Counted from the stretch's first letter, positions 24,496-34,371 are shown. The stretch is DNA of 47,166 bases from DASRJW01 sp964567755 (GCA_964567755.1 CAZMNW010000067.1:1-47166), one strand, 5' to 3'. Translations and numbers: made by a program. Notes: generated by a model not told the origin, from the letters alone.

Positions 24496-26643
24496 CTACC
24501 GTCCACCATGGAATGTTTCGCCCACGTCCGCCATGCGGCGCAGACGTGAGCACGGCGCGAAGCGCGATCCGACTTCCCGCTCGAGTTGCTCGAGCCCGCG
24601 CACGACGGTGGCGATGCCCTGCGCATCGGCGTAGCGCAGGAGGCCACCCCGAAACGGTGGGAACCCGATCCCAAACACGAGCGCGAGATCGAGATCCGCC
24701 GCAGTCGCGACGATGCCTTCGTCGAGACAACGAGCCGCTTCGTTGATCATCAAGCCGAAGACGCGCTCCTGCAGCACGGACGCGGGCAACGCCGCCGCCG
24801 CGCTGCGATCGCGCAGTGTCTGCCACAGCGCACGATCGGGTCGGCGGCGCTTGCCGTCGTACCGATACATCCCGCCGCCCGTCTTGCGGCCGAGCCGGTG
24901 GGCTTCGACGAGACGTGCGGCTAGCGCTGCTGGCCGCATGCGCTCGCCGAGCCCCGCATGCAACGTGCGCCCGGCCTCGCAGGCGACATCGGCGCCGACC
25001 TCGTCGATCAGCTCGAAGGGACCCATGGGCATGCCGAAGCGCCGCATGACGCGGTCCAGATGCTCGACTTCCTGTCCCTCCTCGAAGAGGAACGACGCCT
25101 CGTTCATGAACGGCGCCAGAATCCGGTTGACGAGGAAACCCGGCGCATCGCGAACGACGATTGGTGTCTTGCCGAGCGTGCGCGCCAGCGCCACCACGGT
25201 CGCGACCGTCGCGGGCCGGGTGTGCGACGAGACAATGACCTCGACCAGCGGCATTCGATGCACCGGATTGAAGAAGTGCATCCCTGCCAGGCGCCCGGGG
25301 TCGCGCAGCGCCGAGGCCATCTCGGTCACCGACAACGCCGAGGTGTTGGTGGCGAGAATGCAATCTTCGCGCACCTCAGACTCCAGGTCGCGCAGCACGC
25401 GCTGCTTCACGTCCATGCGCTCGACCACTGCCTCGATGACGAGATCGGCCAGGCCGAAGCCGCTGTAGTCAAGAGTCGTCGTGATGCGCGCCAGCTTGTT
25501 GTCGACTTCGACCGGGCCCAGACGGCGGCGACGTGCGGCCTTGTGCATGAGGTCGCGTGCCGTCCGCAATGCGAGCAAGAGTGGCTCGGGCTGGATGTCC
25601 TTGAGGCGCACACCGAGCTCCTGCGACGCCGCGAGCTGGGCGATGCCGCCGCCCATGACGCCGGCGCCGACGACCGCGATGCGCCGCACTGCAGCCGGTG
25701 CCGGCAGATCCCGCCCGACGCGTTTGTTGATCTCCGTCAAGCGGTAGAGCTGCACGAGGTTGCGTGACTCCGGCGTGAGCGCCATCCGCGCCAGTAGCTC
25801 GGCCTCGCGTGCGTAGGCCTTGCCGCCACTACGCACTCCCGCCCCGAGTGCCTGGATAGCAGTGAGCGCCGCTGGATACTGCCCGCGCGTTTCGCGACGC
25901 ACACGGCGGGTCGCCGTCGCGAGCACGATCTCGCGTCCGATCGGCGTGCGGTCGAGGAATCCCGGCACGCTCGCGAGCGGATACCGTGACGCGCGCGCGA
26001 CACCGAAGCGCCCCGAATCGGCCAAGCTCCGCGCCACGCGCATGGCTTCATCCACCAGCAAGCTGCGATAGACGAGAGAATCGACGAGGCGCAAATCGCG
26101 CGCACGTCGCGCGTCCACCATTCTCCCCGTGAGGACGAGATCGAGCGCCGCTTGCAAGCCCACGACGCGTGGCAAACGCTGGGTGCCACCGAACCCAGGG
26201 ATGATGCCCAGCTTGACCTCGGGCAAACCGAGTCGCGTCGCGGGGTCGTCGCTCGCGATGCGAGAGTGGCAGGCGAGAACGAGCTCGCAACCGCCCCCCA
26301 GGCAGGCGCCGTGGATTGCGGCCACGACGGGCTTGCCGAGATTCTCGAGCTTGGCAAAGACGCGCTGGCCGAAGCGCGACTTCTCGCGCGCATCCTCCAG
26401 GCTCGCCAACGACTCGATCTCGTCGAGGTCGGCGCCGGCGATGAAGGTGTCGGGCTTGCCGCTCGCGAGCACCACGGCGCGGACGCCGTCGGCCGTGGCC
26501 AACCGATCGAGCAGCGTTTCGAACTCGGTCATCCAGGCCGTCGTGAGCTTGTTGACCTTGGCGCCCGGAAGATCGATCTCGACACGCGCAATCTCGTCTT
26601 CGACCGCGAACCGCAGCCCCGAAGCGCTCGTCTGGTTGGTCAT
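24496..26643 (-). CDS. fadJ: Fatty-acid oxidation complex alpha subunit (enoyl-CoA hydratase / 3-hydroxyacyl-CoA dehydrogenase)
   Basis: A 715-residue bifunctional enzyme. The N-terminal crotonase domain (about 1-190) has IAGADLDEIE, the CoA-binding IHGACLGGGCELVLACHS with one catalytic Glu, and LPEVKLGIIPGFGGTQRLPR with the second. The dehydrogenase part begins near residue 315 with the NAD-binding GAGVMGGGIA and has the active-site HFFNPVHRMPLVEVI and the C-terminal KTGGGMYRY. It hydrates enoyl-CoA and oxidises 3-hydroxyacyl-CoA. The ATG at 26643 follows GGAAC; an ATG three codons upstream (26652) is possible. It lies 29 bases after fadI. FadJ rather than FadB is favoured by the FadI-type partner and its order. 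Confidence 0.95.
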   Translation of the reverse strand: MTNQTSASGLRFAVEDEIARVEIDLPGAKVNKLTTAWMTEFETLLDRLATADGVRAVVLASGKPDTFIAGADLDEIESLASLEDAREKSRFGQRVFAKLENLGKPVVAAIHGACLGGGCELVLACHSRIASDDPATRLGLPEVKLGIIPGFGGTQRLPRVVGLQAALDLVLTGRMVDARRARDLRLVDSLVYRSLLVDEAMRVARSLADSGRFGVARASRYPLASVPGFLDRTPIGREIVLATATRRVRRETRGQYPAALTAIQALGAGVRSGGKAYAREAELLARMALTPESRNLVQLYRLTEINKRVGRDLPAPAAVRRIAVVGAGVMGGGIAQLAASQELGVRLKDIQPEPLLLALRTARDLMHKAARRRRLGPVEVDNKLARITTTLDYSGFGLADLVIEAVVERMDVKQRVLRDLESEVREDCILATNTSALSVTEMASALRDPGRLAGMHFFNPVHRMPLVEVIVSSHTRPATVATVVALARTLGKTPIVVRDAPGFLVNRILAPFMNEASFLFEEGQEVEHLDRVMRRFGMPMGPFELIDEVGADVACEAGRTLHAGLGERMRPAALAARLVEAHRLGRKTGGGMYRYDGKRRRPDRALWQTLRDRSAAAALPASVLQERVFGLMINEAARCLDEGIVATAADLDLALVFGIGFPPFRGGLLRYADAQGIATVVRGLEQLEREVGSRFAPCSRLRRMADVGETFHGGR

Positions 26644-26672
26644 GAGTTCCATGGTACCGAAAAACCTCGGAA

Positions 26673-28019
26673 TCAGTTGCGTTCGAAGACCAAGGCCGCG
26701 CCCTGGCCGCCGCCGATGCAGAGAGTGGCAAGACCGCATTCCAGGTCGCGACGCGCCATCTCCTGCAAGAGAGTGAGCACGAGGCGGACGCCCGAGGCGC
26801 CCACAGGGTGCCCGAGCGCAATGGCGCCACCATTCACGTTGAGCGTGCTGCGGTCCACGGGCCCGATGGGGTCGAGCGGCTGCACACCGGGCGTCGACAC
26901 CCCGCGTTCGAAGGCGTGCAGATTGGCGAGCACCTGGGCCGCGAACGCTTCGTTCAATTCCACCAGCTGAATGTCGCGCCAGCGGCGGCCGGCCTTCTGC
27001 AGTGCGCGCGGGGTCGCGTAGGCAGGCCCGAGCCCCATGCGCGCCGGCTCGAGCCCGGCGTAGGCCCAAGCACGCAACGTCCCGAGCGGCTCGAGTCCGT
27101 GCTCGCTCGCGGTGTCGCGACGCATGAGAAGAATTGCAGCCGCGCCATCGGTGATCGGACACGAGTTGCCGATGGTGACCGTGCCACTGCGGCGCTCGAA
27201 ATACGGCTTCATGCGCGCCAATCGTTCGAGAGCAATGTCGTCGCGCGGACCCTGATCGTCGGTGATCCAACTCTCGAGATCCTGTGCCGGGACCGGCACG
27301 ATCTCGCCACGCAGCCGTTCGCGCGCGGCCACGGCGCGCCGATGGCTGTCGAACGCAAAGGCGTCTTGCTCGTCACGCGCGATGCCGAACTCGCGCGCCA
27401 AGACCTCGGCGGTCTGCCCCATGTTGAGCCCGGCGTAGCCATCGGTGAGACCGACGGCGAGCGCGGAGCGCGGGGTGAGCAAGCGCAGCCGGAAACGCGC
27501 CAGCGCGCGCAGTCGTTGCGGCGTGCTGCGCGCGCGCAGCCATTCTCCCATCCATTCGTTGAAGGCGAGCGGATATTGCACCGGGATCTGGCTCATCGAC
27601 TCGGTGCCACCAGCCAACACGACACGCGCTTGCCCGGTGAGGATCTTCTCGGCGGCGCTCGTGATCGCCTGCATCCCGGAGGCGCAGTTCCGTTGCACCG
27701 TGTAGGCCGGGCGATCCGCGGGAATGCCCGCGCGCAATGCGATCACACGCGCGATGTTCGTGGCTTCCGCGGGCTGCCCGATGTTGCCGAAGACGACCTC
27801 GTCCACCCAGTGCGGATCGCAACCGCCACGCTGCAACGTTTCTGCGGCCGCGACCTGGCCCAAATGCACGGCGCTCAGGTGGCGGAAAGCGCCGCCGGAC
27901 CGCACGAAGGGCGTGCGGCAACCGGCAACGACGACGACTTCGGATCCAGCGCTCAAAGTGTCCTCCGAAGAGGAAACAGGCACGACTCGGCCTTTGGCGG
28001 TGTTCCCAACAATTTCCAT
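26673..28019 (-). CDS. fadI: 3-ketoacyl-CoA thiolase, FadI type
   Basis: A 448-residue thiolase. The nucleophilic Cys112 is in QRNCASGMQA. The second half has the NEAFA motif, the active-site His in NVNGGAIALGHPVGASG and the acid/base Cys in LCIGGGQG, so all four thiolase signatures are intact. It cleaves 3-ketoacyl-CoA to acetyl-CoA in the last step of beta-oxidation. At 448 residues it is longer than typical FadA (about 390) and fits FadI. It is the first gene of the operon fadI-fadJ-patatin-esterase; the 324-base upstream region separates it from a divergent Fis-type regulator. Confidence 0.95.
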   Translation of the reverse strand: MEIVGNTAKGRVVPVSSSEDTLSAGSEVVVVAGCRTPFVRSGGAFRHLSAVHLGQVAAAETLQRGGCDPHWVDEVVFGNIGQPAEATNIARVIALRAGIPADRPAYTVQRNCASGMQAITSAAEKILTGQARVVLAGGTESMSQIPVQYPLAFNEWMGEWLRARSTPQRLRALARFRLRLLTPRSALAVGLTDGYAGLNMGQTAEVLAREFGIARDEQDAFAFDSHRRAVAARERLRGEIVPVPAQDLESWITDDQGPRDDIALERLARMKPYFERRSGTVTIGNSCPITDGAAAILLMRRDTASEHGLEPLGTLRAWAYAGLEPARMGLGPAYATPRALQKAGRRWRDIQLVELNEAFAAQVLANLHAFERGVSTPGVQPLDPIGPVDRSTLNVNGGAIALGHPVGASGVRLVLTLLQEMARRDLECGLATLCIGGGQGAALVFERN

Positions 28020-28343
28020 GCCCCGAAGATCCCCGGGCTGGTTTCTTCCCCCCGCAGCGAACCGGGGCGTTTGACAGGCAGGCAGAAGCTCTTCTCTCGA
28101 AATTAGTTAGGTCTGTGGAAGTGGGCAAGGCCGCGGGCTTGGAGGCCGGTCCGCCGCCTTGGAGCCATCGGGGCTGGTGGGATCACGGGACTCGGGATGT
28201 TGCCGAGCTGACACGCCGTCCATGGATCGCGGTGGGACCGTGACAGGATGTCGCACGACCCCAGTGCTCTGCGCTACAATGGAAGCCCCTCGGATCTCGC
28301 CTCGAACACGACACCAGGCTGGCCGAGTGAGGGGGGTATTTGT
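28020..28343. other. Divergent intergenic region of fadI and the Fis-type regulator
   Basis: About 320 bases without a recognised gene. TACAAT at 28275-28280 could be a plus-strand -10 for the regulator, but it lacks a good -35. No FadR-like palindrome was identified. Confidence 0.35.
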
Positions 28344-28916
28344 ATGCACGAAAGACCGGATGTCCGCCTCCGGGATCTGCTTCAGGGTCTCACCCGTCTA
28401 TTTTTGAGTCGGATGAAAACGGAGCACGCAATCGTGCTCGGCGTGGACGGCGACGGGCATTTGATGCCGCTCGCCCCTGCGGACGCCGCCGCGGACCTCG
28501 TGGCGCGGGCCGTGAGGCACAGCAGCAGCCTGATGCGCAGCGTCGGAGGCGAACCAGTTCTCGCCACATCGAGTGCGCGTTCCGTGGGAAACCCGCTACG
28601 CCAGGCGTTGGTCGATCATGAGACGGCGGTCGCGACTGCGGAGATGGAATCCGGTCACTGCGTTCCGATCCGCTGGCATGGAGAAATCGTCGGAGTTCTC
28701 TATCTCGAATCACAAGGGACTCAAGATCAAGCTGCGCCGGAATCGACCGGCACCCGAGTGCGCCGACTCGAATATGTCGAGCGCGACACGATTCTCCAAG
28801 CTCTGCAAGTTTGCCGCGGCAACCGCACCGTTGCGGCGCAAGCGCTCGGCATCTCCGTCCGCAAGTTGCAATACCGGATCAAGGAGTACCAGCAACAGGG
28901 GATCGAGATCGGCTGA
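28344..28916 (+). CDS. Fis-type helix-turn-helix regulator with GAF-like N-terminal domain
   Basis: A 190-residue regulator. The C-terminal 45 residues (YVERDTILQALQVCRGNRTV, then AAQALGISVRKLQYRIKEYQ) are the Fis-type helix-turn-helix found at the end of NtrC-family activators. There is no AAA+ domain. The first 130 residues look like a small sensory GAF-type domain (VPIRWHGEIVGVLYLES, the last strands of a GAF fold). The ATG at 28344 follows a G-rich GAGGGGGG at 28329-28336. It is divergent from fadI, so it is a candidate regulator of the fatty-acid operon, perhaps sensing a lipid-derived signal; that is inference. Without an ATPase it cannot be a classical sigma-54 activator. Confidence 0.8.
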   Translation: MHERPDVRLRDLLQGLTRLFLSRMKTEHAIVLGVDGDGHLMPLAPADAAADLVARAVRHSSSLMRSVGGEPVLATSSARSVGNPLRQALVDHETAVATAEMESGHCVPIRWHGEIVGVLYLESQGTQDQAAPESTGTRVRRLEYVERDTILQALQVCRGNRTVAAQALGISVRKLQYRIKEYQQQGIEIG

Positions 28917-28925
28917 GCGATCGAA

Positions 28926-29015
<90 letters not shown>

Positions 29016-29083
29016 GTGCCTTGTTTTTACACGACTTACGCTCGTTCGCGCAAGGCCGGAGGATCTGCTGGCTACAGAACTGG

Positions 29084-29640
29084 CTACAGATTCCCAGCCA
29101 ATTCCAAACGCCCGACCTCACGCCGGACCATGTCGTCCGAGATCTGGGCATAGCGCTGAGTGGTCACGATCGACGAGTGCCCGAGCAAACGTCGTATCCT
29201 GCTTGCGAATCCGATGTGAAAACGTCAGATCGCAGTCCACCGGGGACCAGGAGGCCAACTCGGCTCCGAAACTCTTGCCGCAGCGACTCGGGCAGTGGCA
29301 CCCAGCGAAGCTTCCCAGTCTTGGTGTGTGCCACAAGCAACACACTCCCCTCGACATGCACAGCTTTCGCACGTGCCCTCTCGCCCCATCGCAGACCCGT
29401 CCCGATTCCGAGTCGCACGATGAAGCCCCAAGGGTCCGGCAAGCCCGCGAGCAGCTCTACCTCTTCGTCCAAAAGTCGGGCAGGTGCCCGTTCTTGGATC
29501 CTTGGCAGCAGCTTGCGTGGGCACGGCGTGCGGTCGATGAAGCGCGATTCCGCCAGCCAGTGGAAGAAACAACGCGCATCCGACAAGTCCGGTGTGATCG
29601 CTGCCGGGCCGAGTTCCTCGTGACGCAGGCCCTCGATGCG
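29084..29640 (-). pseudogene. Tyrosine recombinase (phage integrase), decayed
   Basis: The frame starts after a stop at 29641 and reads part of the N-terminal SAM-like domain (RIEGLRHEELGPAAITPDLSDAR), then the catalytic domain with the box I Arg in LGIGTGLRWGE and the Lys hairpin HTKTGKLRWVPL. It then passes into RSDVFTSDSQAG and a stop. The end of the gene, RRLLGHSSIVTTQRYAQISDD with the His and the nucleophilic Tyr, is in another frame and stops at 29084-29086. The box II H-x-x-R segment between these parts is missing, so a deletion plus frameshift removed two catalytic residues, and the N-terminus is also truncated. The enzyme cannot be active. Confidence 0.8.
29197..29232. repeat. 36-bp repeat, copy 1 (inside the integrase remnant)
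   Basis: Matches 34256-34291 with two mismatches in the same orientation. It lies exactly where the integrase loses its box II region, and encodes RSDVFTSDSQAG on the minus strand. Confidence 0.7.
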
Positions 29641-29949
29641 TCACGCACGGCAGCGCGCCCGACCGCCGTGGCGAAGCAATTTCCTACTCCTACTTGATCA
29701 TCGACACCGAATTCCAAAAGGTGCCGGCGCCCGAGACTCTTTGCGCGATTCCGGCCGCGGGTGGGCCCTTTTCCGGTTCCCTGACCGAATCGGCTCCTGT
29801 AGACTATCGGGTGCACTAAGGAACCAGACACCAGCTCGGCAGCCTCGAGAAGAGGAGCGGGGTCGTTTGTGGGTGGCCGTGCATCTCGCGTTGTCACGAG
29901 AAAAGCCGCGGAATGGGCCGCTTCCATCGGGTTGCCAGGAGGCAAGTTC
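29641..29949. other. Region between integrase remnant and secreted-protein gene
   Basis: About 310 bases with no recognised gene. It presumably holds the promoter of the gene at 29950; no convincing -35/-10 pair was found. Confidence 0.35.
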
Positions 29950-32900
29950 ATGAATGACTTCATTGGGTACCTGAAGCGGGCGACCAGCGTCATTCTGCTT
30001 GCCATGGGTCTTGTCGGCGCAGCCAGTGCACAGACGACCTATACATGGAATGTTTCCGGATCAGGCGCTTGGACAACCTCGTCCAACTGGACCCCGACGC
30101 GAACGTCTCCGAGTGGGAGCGACATCATTCTGATCGACGGCTCCATAACGGCCGCGCCGACGCTGACCGGCATTCCGAACCAGGCCATCAGGCAGCTTTT
30201 CTTGATCAATGGAGCGAACGCGACCCTGCAAGCCGCCGGCACGTCGAGTCTCAACCTGCAGGGCGGTGGTGGGGTGGACTTCATTGTTCCTTCCGGGTCG
30301 ACGCTGAATCTGAGTGGTGGTGCGGCGTTGTCGATCAGCTTGGCACCGGGTTCCACAGCGGGATCGATTGCCGGCACGGTGAATGTTTCCGGAGGGGCGC
30401 ATCGAATTCTGTTTGCACACACGGATGCGCTACGAATCACGGCCGGCGGCATTGTCGCAGCGAATGCCGGGTTCACCGGGAATCTCTTCGGAACCAGCGA
30501 CTTCAACAGCGTTTTGTTCGAAGATGGTTCGACGTATGTCTCGGCCGCGGGTGGTAGTCCCTTCGGAGTGGACGGATCCAACACGGTCGTGACGTTCGAC
30601 CCGGTAAGTCTGTACAAGCATCTGCAGATGGCATCGCCACAATTCTCCGGGCGTACCTATGGTAACTTCCAATTGGACGCGGCTGGCGCTGTGATCACAT
30701 CGTTCGGTGCAGGCGCGATGGCGATGCGATCGCTGACCGTCACTGCCGGAGCTTTGCATGTCCGCATCCCAACCATTTCGATCAGCGGAGACATCTCGGT
30801 CGCCGGCGGGGCGACTCTCGACTTCGATCCGTCCAGCGCTCAAGCCATTTCACTGAATGGATCCGCTTCGCAAACCATTTCGAACAGCGGCACGCTGACC
30901 TTCAACTCCAATGCAAATGTCAATGTCAGCAATCCAATGGGCGTATCGATTCAAACCCCGCTTGCTTGGAGTGGAACCGTGGGCGTTGCTCCCGCTGCAC
31001 TGCTGACGATTTCCTCTCCGGTGACGATCGGGGGATCGGCGACCGTAGACGGCACACTTCAGCTCAACGGTGGTGCCATTGCCTTGACGGGCAGTCAATC
31101 GCTGACGGTGAATGGCACCTTGACCCTCGCAAGCGGGCTCGTCACCACGACGGCAATGAATCAGGTCGTGATCGCGTCGGGCGGTACGCTCTCAGGGGGG
31201 AGCGCGGCCAGCTATGTGAACGGACGATTGCAGAGGTTCATCGCAGCAACCGGTACTCCGTCGTCGTATCTATTCGCGATCGGGGATGGATCGACTTACA
31301 CTCCGGTCGTTCTCGGGTTCTCCTCCGTGACGGTGGCTGGGGACGTGATGGTGCTGACGACTGCCGGAGACCACCCGAGTATCGCGTGGTCCGGCCTGAA
31401 CGCCTCGGCAACCGTGAATCGATACTGGTCGATCACCGGGAGTGTCTCGTCGCCCTCCTCGTCGGCCACGTTCAACTTCACGCCCAGTGACGTGGACAAC
31501 GGCGCGAATGCCGCCGATTTCGTGGTCAAGTCGTTCGCCGACGGTTACTGGATCTTAGAGGAGCCGGGTACACGGACTACCACCAGCACTGAGACCGCGC
31601 TCTCCAGGTTCGGAGACTTCCAGGTGGGCGAATCCATGCCGCCTCAATTCTGTGGTGCGAGCGCGGGCGGCGCCTGGCCGGCTTGTGGCGCGCCGGTCGC
31701 GGTGGGCCCAGGAGTACAAGCCTCTCCTTCCGTGGCGCCCGACGGAACAGGCGGAGCATTCGTCGCTTATCAACAAGGGTCATCCAACATCGGCTCCGAT
31801 GAAGATGTTTACTTGAACCGTATCGATGCGAATGGGAATACACAGAGCGGGTGGCCATCCAATGGCATCCCAGTATGCGACCTTGCAGACGACCAGAAGC
31901 GGCCCACCATTGTCGCGGATGGGAGCGGTGGCGCCCTCATCGCTTGGCACGACACACGAAACGATTCGGTGGGGGGGTTTGTCGCTTCGGACATCTACCT
32001 GCAGCGGATCACGGCCTCGGGCTCCGTGGCTCCAGGATGGTCGGTGAACGGAGTCGCCGTCCATACGAGCACGCCGTTCTCTGAGGAGGACCAGGGTGTC
32101 GTCGGTGATGGGACCGGAGGCGCGATCCTTCTGTGGAAGAATGATTTGTCGGAGTTTCGACTCACCCGGGTGACGTCATCTGGGACCGTCCATCCAAGCT
32201 GGCCCGCTGACGGGTTGTTGGTCGGCGCGTCCGACGAAAGCTCTCGCTCCCAGCTCATTGCCGATGGCGCGGGCGGTGCCTACGCTTGTTGGGGCCACAA
32301 TGAGTTGTTCTTGGTACGCATCACGTCCCTCGGGACGATCGCACCGGGCTGGGCGACGGATGGCTCATTGGTGACGGCTGGCGCCTCATTCCACCCGTTG
32401 AAGCTCACGCTTCAAGAAGACAGGAACAGTGTCGACTTGGTGACGGCTGGCGCCTCATCCCCGTTCAAGCTCACGCTTCAAGAAGACAGGAACAGTGTCG
32501 ACGTCGCTTGGATTACCTTTGGTATCGAGTTGCGCGCCTTGAGGGTCACACAGGCTGGGAGCATCGCCTCTGGATGGCCTCCGGGCGGCGTAGTCCTACG
32601 TTCTTCCAATTTCAATTCGCTCTCTGATCTTACGGTCGCCAACGGTGGATCAAGCGGTGACGCCGTGTTCATCTGGCGGGAAGACCTACCCGATCCGGCT
32701 GGTTTCCAGGTCTATGCCCAGCGCCTCACTCCCGTGGGCACGATCGCAGCGGGCTGGCCGTCTCTGGGTTGGGAGGTCATCCCCGGAGATGGCGCAGCAC
32801 TGCAGGCGTACCCGGATTGCGATGGTGGCACGACACTCAGCTTCCGTACACCGTTTCCCCCTTCTGGGTTACGTGCGATCCGCTTCACGTCGACGGCGAC

Positions 32901-33804
32901 CGTCGCACCCGGTTGGCCATCGACTGGCGTCAACCTGTGTAGCGGTCCCTACTCTACGGTTATACCCCACGCCTCCTGCCCTGATGGAACTGGAGGCGTC
33001 ATCACGGCCCACGCAAGAACTACGGGGTCGGGCTCCTCCGCGGTTGAGCGCCTGGATGTCTACGCGCAGTGTGTGCGAGCCGATGGCACGGTGAACCAGG
33101 GCTTTGCGGGCGGCACTCCGGCTGGTTCCGGCGTCGAGCTTCAGCTCGGTCCAGCAACGGTGACCTTCGACAGCGTCACGGCAGCCGGCGAGACACAGCT
33201 TGGGCTGCCGAGTTCGGCACCTGCGCCGCCATGGAATGTTCGAATCGTGCCGGCGCAGCCACCTGTTTACTATGACGTCACGACAACAGCTCTGTTCGAC
33301 GGGTCGGTGGAGATTTGCATCGCCTACGATCTGTCGGGCGGCTTGTCGGGCCCGGAAGGTGCCCTCGAGTTGCTGCACTACGACACGGCTGTGCAGCCTC
33401 CAGCATGGGTGAACGTGACAACGAGCATCGACACGGTTGGCGACGTGATCTGCGGCTCGACGTTCTCGTTATCACCCTTCATCGTGGTGGAGATGGATCC
33501 AACCGACGTGAGCGACGTCCTCCCGTCGGCGTACCGCTTGTTTGCAAACGTCCCCAACCCGTTCAATCCGATGACCACGATCCGCTACGACCTCCCCAAA
33601 GGCGAGCACGTGCGGCTCGAGGTACACGACGTCGGTGGGCGGCTCGTGCGCACGCTCGTGAACCGCCGCGTCGAAGCTGGACGTCACGAGGTCGTGTGGC
33701 GTGGACTGGGTGCGGACGGGCGGCGCGTCGCTTCCGGGATCTACTTCTACCGCTTGCAAGCCGCGTCCTTCGTGACTACTCGGCGCATGGTGCTTCTAAA
33801 ATGA
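29950..33804 (+). CDS. Large secreted protein with beta-repeat region and FlgD-like C-terminal domain
   Basis: A 1284-residue exported protein. The signal peptide ends GAASAQ. Residues about 30-400 are a Gly/Ser/Thr-rich beta-helix-like region of the kind seen in autotransporter and G8-type surface proteins (YTWNVSGSGAWTTSSNW at its start). From about 570 to 1080, segments of about 50 residues recur with the pattern DGTGGA(F/I)VAY/LW ... DIYLQRIT..G ... GWP..G, a likely beta-propeller. The last about 90 residues (FANVPNPFNPMTTIRYDLP ... GIYFYRLQA ... RMVLLK) are a FlgD-Ig / type IX-like sorting tail. AGGAGG at 29937-29942 fixes the start. It should be anchored or released at the cell surface; its ligand is unknown. 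Confidence 0.9.
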   Translation: MNDFIGYLKRATSVILLAMGLVGAASAQTTYTWNVSGSGAWTTSSNWTPTRTSPSGSDIILIDGSITAAPTLTGIPNQAIRQLFLINGANATLQAAGTSSLNLQGGGGVDFIVPSGSTLNLSGGAALSISLAPGSTAGSIAGTVNVSGGAHRILFAHTDALRITAGGIVAANAGFTGNLFGTSDFNSVLFEDGSTYVSAAGGSPFGVDGSNTVVTFDPVSLYKHLQMASPQFSGRTYGNFQLDAAGAVITSFGAGAMAMRSLTVTAGALHVRIPTISISGDISVAGGATLDFDPSSAQAISLNGSASQTISNSGTLTFNSNANVNVSNPMGVSIQTPLAWSGTVGVAPAALLTISSPVTIGGSATVDGTLQLNGGAIALTGSQSLTVNGTLTLASGLVTTTAMNQVVIASGGTLSGGSAASYVNGRLQRFIAATGTPSSYLFAIGDGSTYTPVVLGFSSVTVAGDVMVLTTAGDHPSIAWSGLNASATVNRYWSITGSVSSPSSSATFNFTPSDVDNGANAADFVVKSFADGYWILEEPGTRTTTSTETALSRFGDFQVGESMPPQFCGASAGGAWPACGAPVAVGPGVQASPSVAPDGTGGAFVAYQQGSSNIGSDEDVYLNRIDANGNTQSGWPSNGIPVCDLADDQKRPTIVADGSGGALIAWHDTRNDSVGGFVASDIYLQRITASGSVAPGWSVNGVAVHTSTPFSEEDQGVVGDGTGGAILLWKNDLSEFRLTRVTSSGTVHPSWPADGLLVGASDESSRSQLIADGAGGAYACWGHNELFLVRITSLGTIAPGWATDGSLVTAGASFHPLKLTLQEDRNSVDLVTAGASSPFKLTLQEDRNSVDVAWITFGIELRALRVTQAGSIASGWPPGGVVLRSSNFNSLSDLTVANGGSSGDAVFIWREDLPDPAGFQVYAQRLTPVGTIAAGWPSLGWEVIPGDGAALQAYPDCDGGTTLSFRTPFPPSGLRAIRFTSTATVAPGWPSTGVNLCSGPYSTVIPHASCPDGTGGVITAHARTTGSGSSAVERLDVYAQCVRADGTVNQGFAGGTPAGSGVELQLGPATVTFDSVTAAGETQLGLPSSAPAPPWNVRIVPAQPPVYYDVTTTALFDGSVEICIAYDLSGGLSGPEGALELLHYDTAVQPPAWVNVTTSIDTVGDVICGSTFSLSPFIVVEMDPTDVSDVLPSAYRLFANVPNPFNPMTTIRYDLPKGEHVRLEVHDVGGRLVRTLVNRRVEAGRHEVVWRGLGADGRRVASGIYFYRLQAASFVTTRRMVLLK
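32368..32502 (+). repeat. Tandem duplication within the secreted-protein gene
   Basis: Two adjacent in-frame units, 69 bases (32368-32436) and 66 bases (32437-32502). They encode LVTAGASFHPLKLTLQEDR and LVTAGASSPFKLTLQEDR, each followed by NSVD. Near-identity at DNA level shows a recent duplication that breaks the regular propeller repeat. Confidence 0.9.
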
Positions 33805-34255
33805 GTACGCGGTTACGAGCCAGCACGCTCTCTTCCACCAACTTCTACGATGAAAGAGATGCCTTGAAGAAAGTAGGGGTACGAACAGCACACCAAGAAT
33901 TATGGCGCGATAGCGGATCCAGCACCGAATTGCGTCGAAAGCGCGTGATTGGCCAGTGCGAGTTCATTTCAAAGTCCAATCCGTCCGCTGGATGCTGATC
34001 TGCTTCAGGATGCGGTGATGTGGGCGCGATCGAGCGACGAGACGAATCGCCGTTCGCTTTCCTAGTCGAGCTGGGCGAGAATCGCACGCGCTCCGAAGGG
34101 AGGATGAGCGTCCGTGGCATACGACCTCATTCGTAACCCGGGAACGCCAAGGTGCGACCTTCCCCCACACTTCCCCCACATGTCCCTGGTAACCGATGGA
34201 AACGCGCTGAAACCACGGTAAGGCGAGGAGTGTGTCGAGAGGGAATAACTTCTTG

Positions 34256-34291
34256 TCCTGCTTGCGAATCCGTTGTGAAGACGTCAGATCG
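34256..34291. repeat. 36-bp repeat, copy 2
   Basis: Same sequence as 29197-29232 with two mismatches. It lies 39 bases before the tRNA-half repeat; at the other end the order of the two repeats is reversed. Confidence 0.7.
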
Positions 34292-34330
34292 GTGGCCGGC
34301 GCTTACGAGCCCTGAAATACGGGACAGCGC

Positions 34331-34371
34331 TTTTCGAAACCGTCCCGTTCGACCACTCCGGCACCTCTCCG
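34331..34371. repeat. 41-bp direct repeat, right copy (partial tRNA-Ser)
   Basis: Perfect copy of 28976-29016. The 3' half of the tRNA is absent here, so this is not a functional tRNA gene. Confidence 0.75.

Noticed and set aside
23643..24746. Long plus-strand frame opposite the patatin gene
   Set aside because: A shadow of a well-supported gene on the other strand; no binding site and no domain.
34331..34371. Second tRNA-Ser gene
   Set aside because: Only the 5' half is present; variable arm, T arm and 3' acceptor strand are missing.
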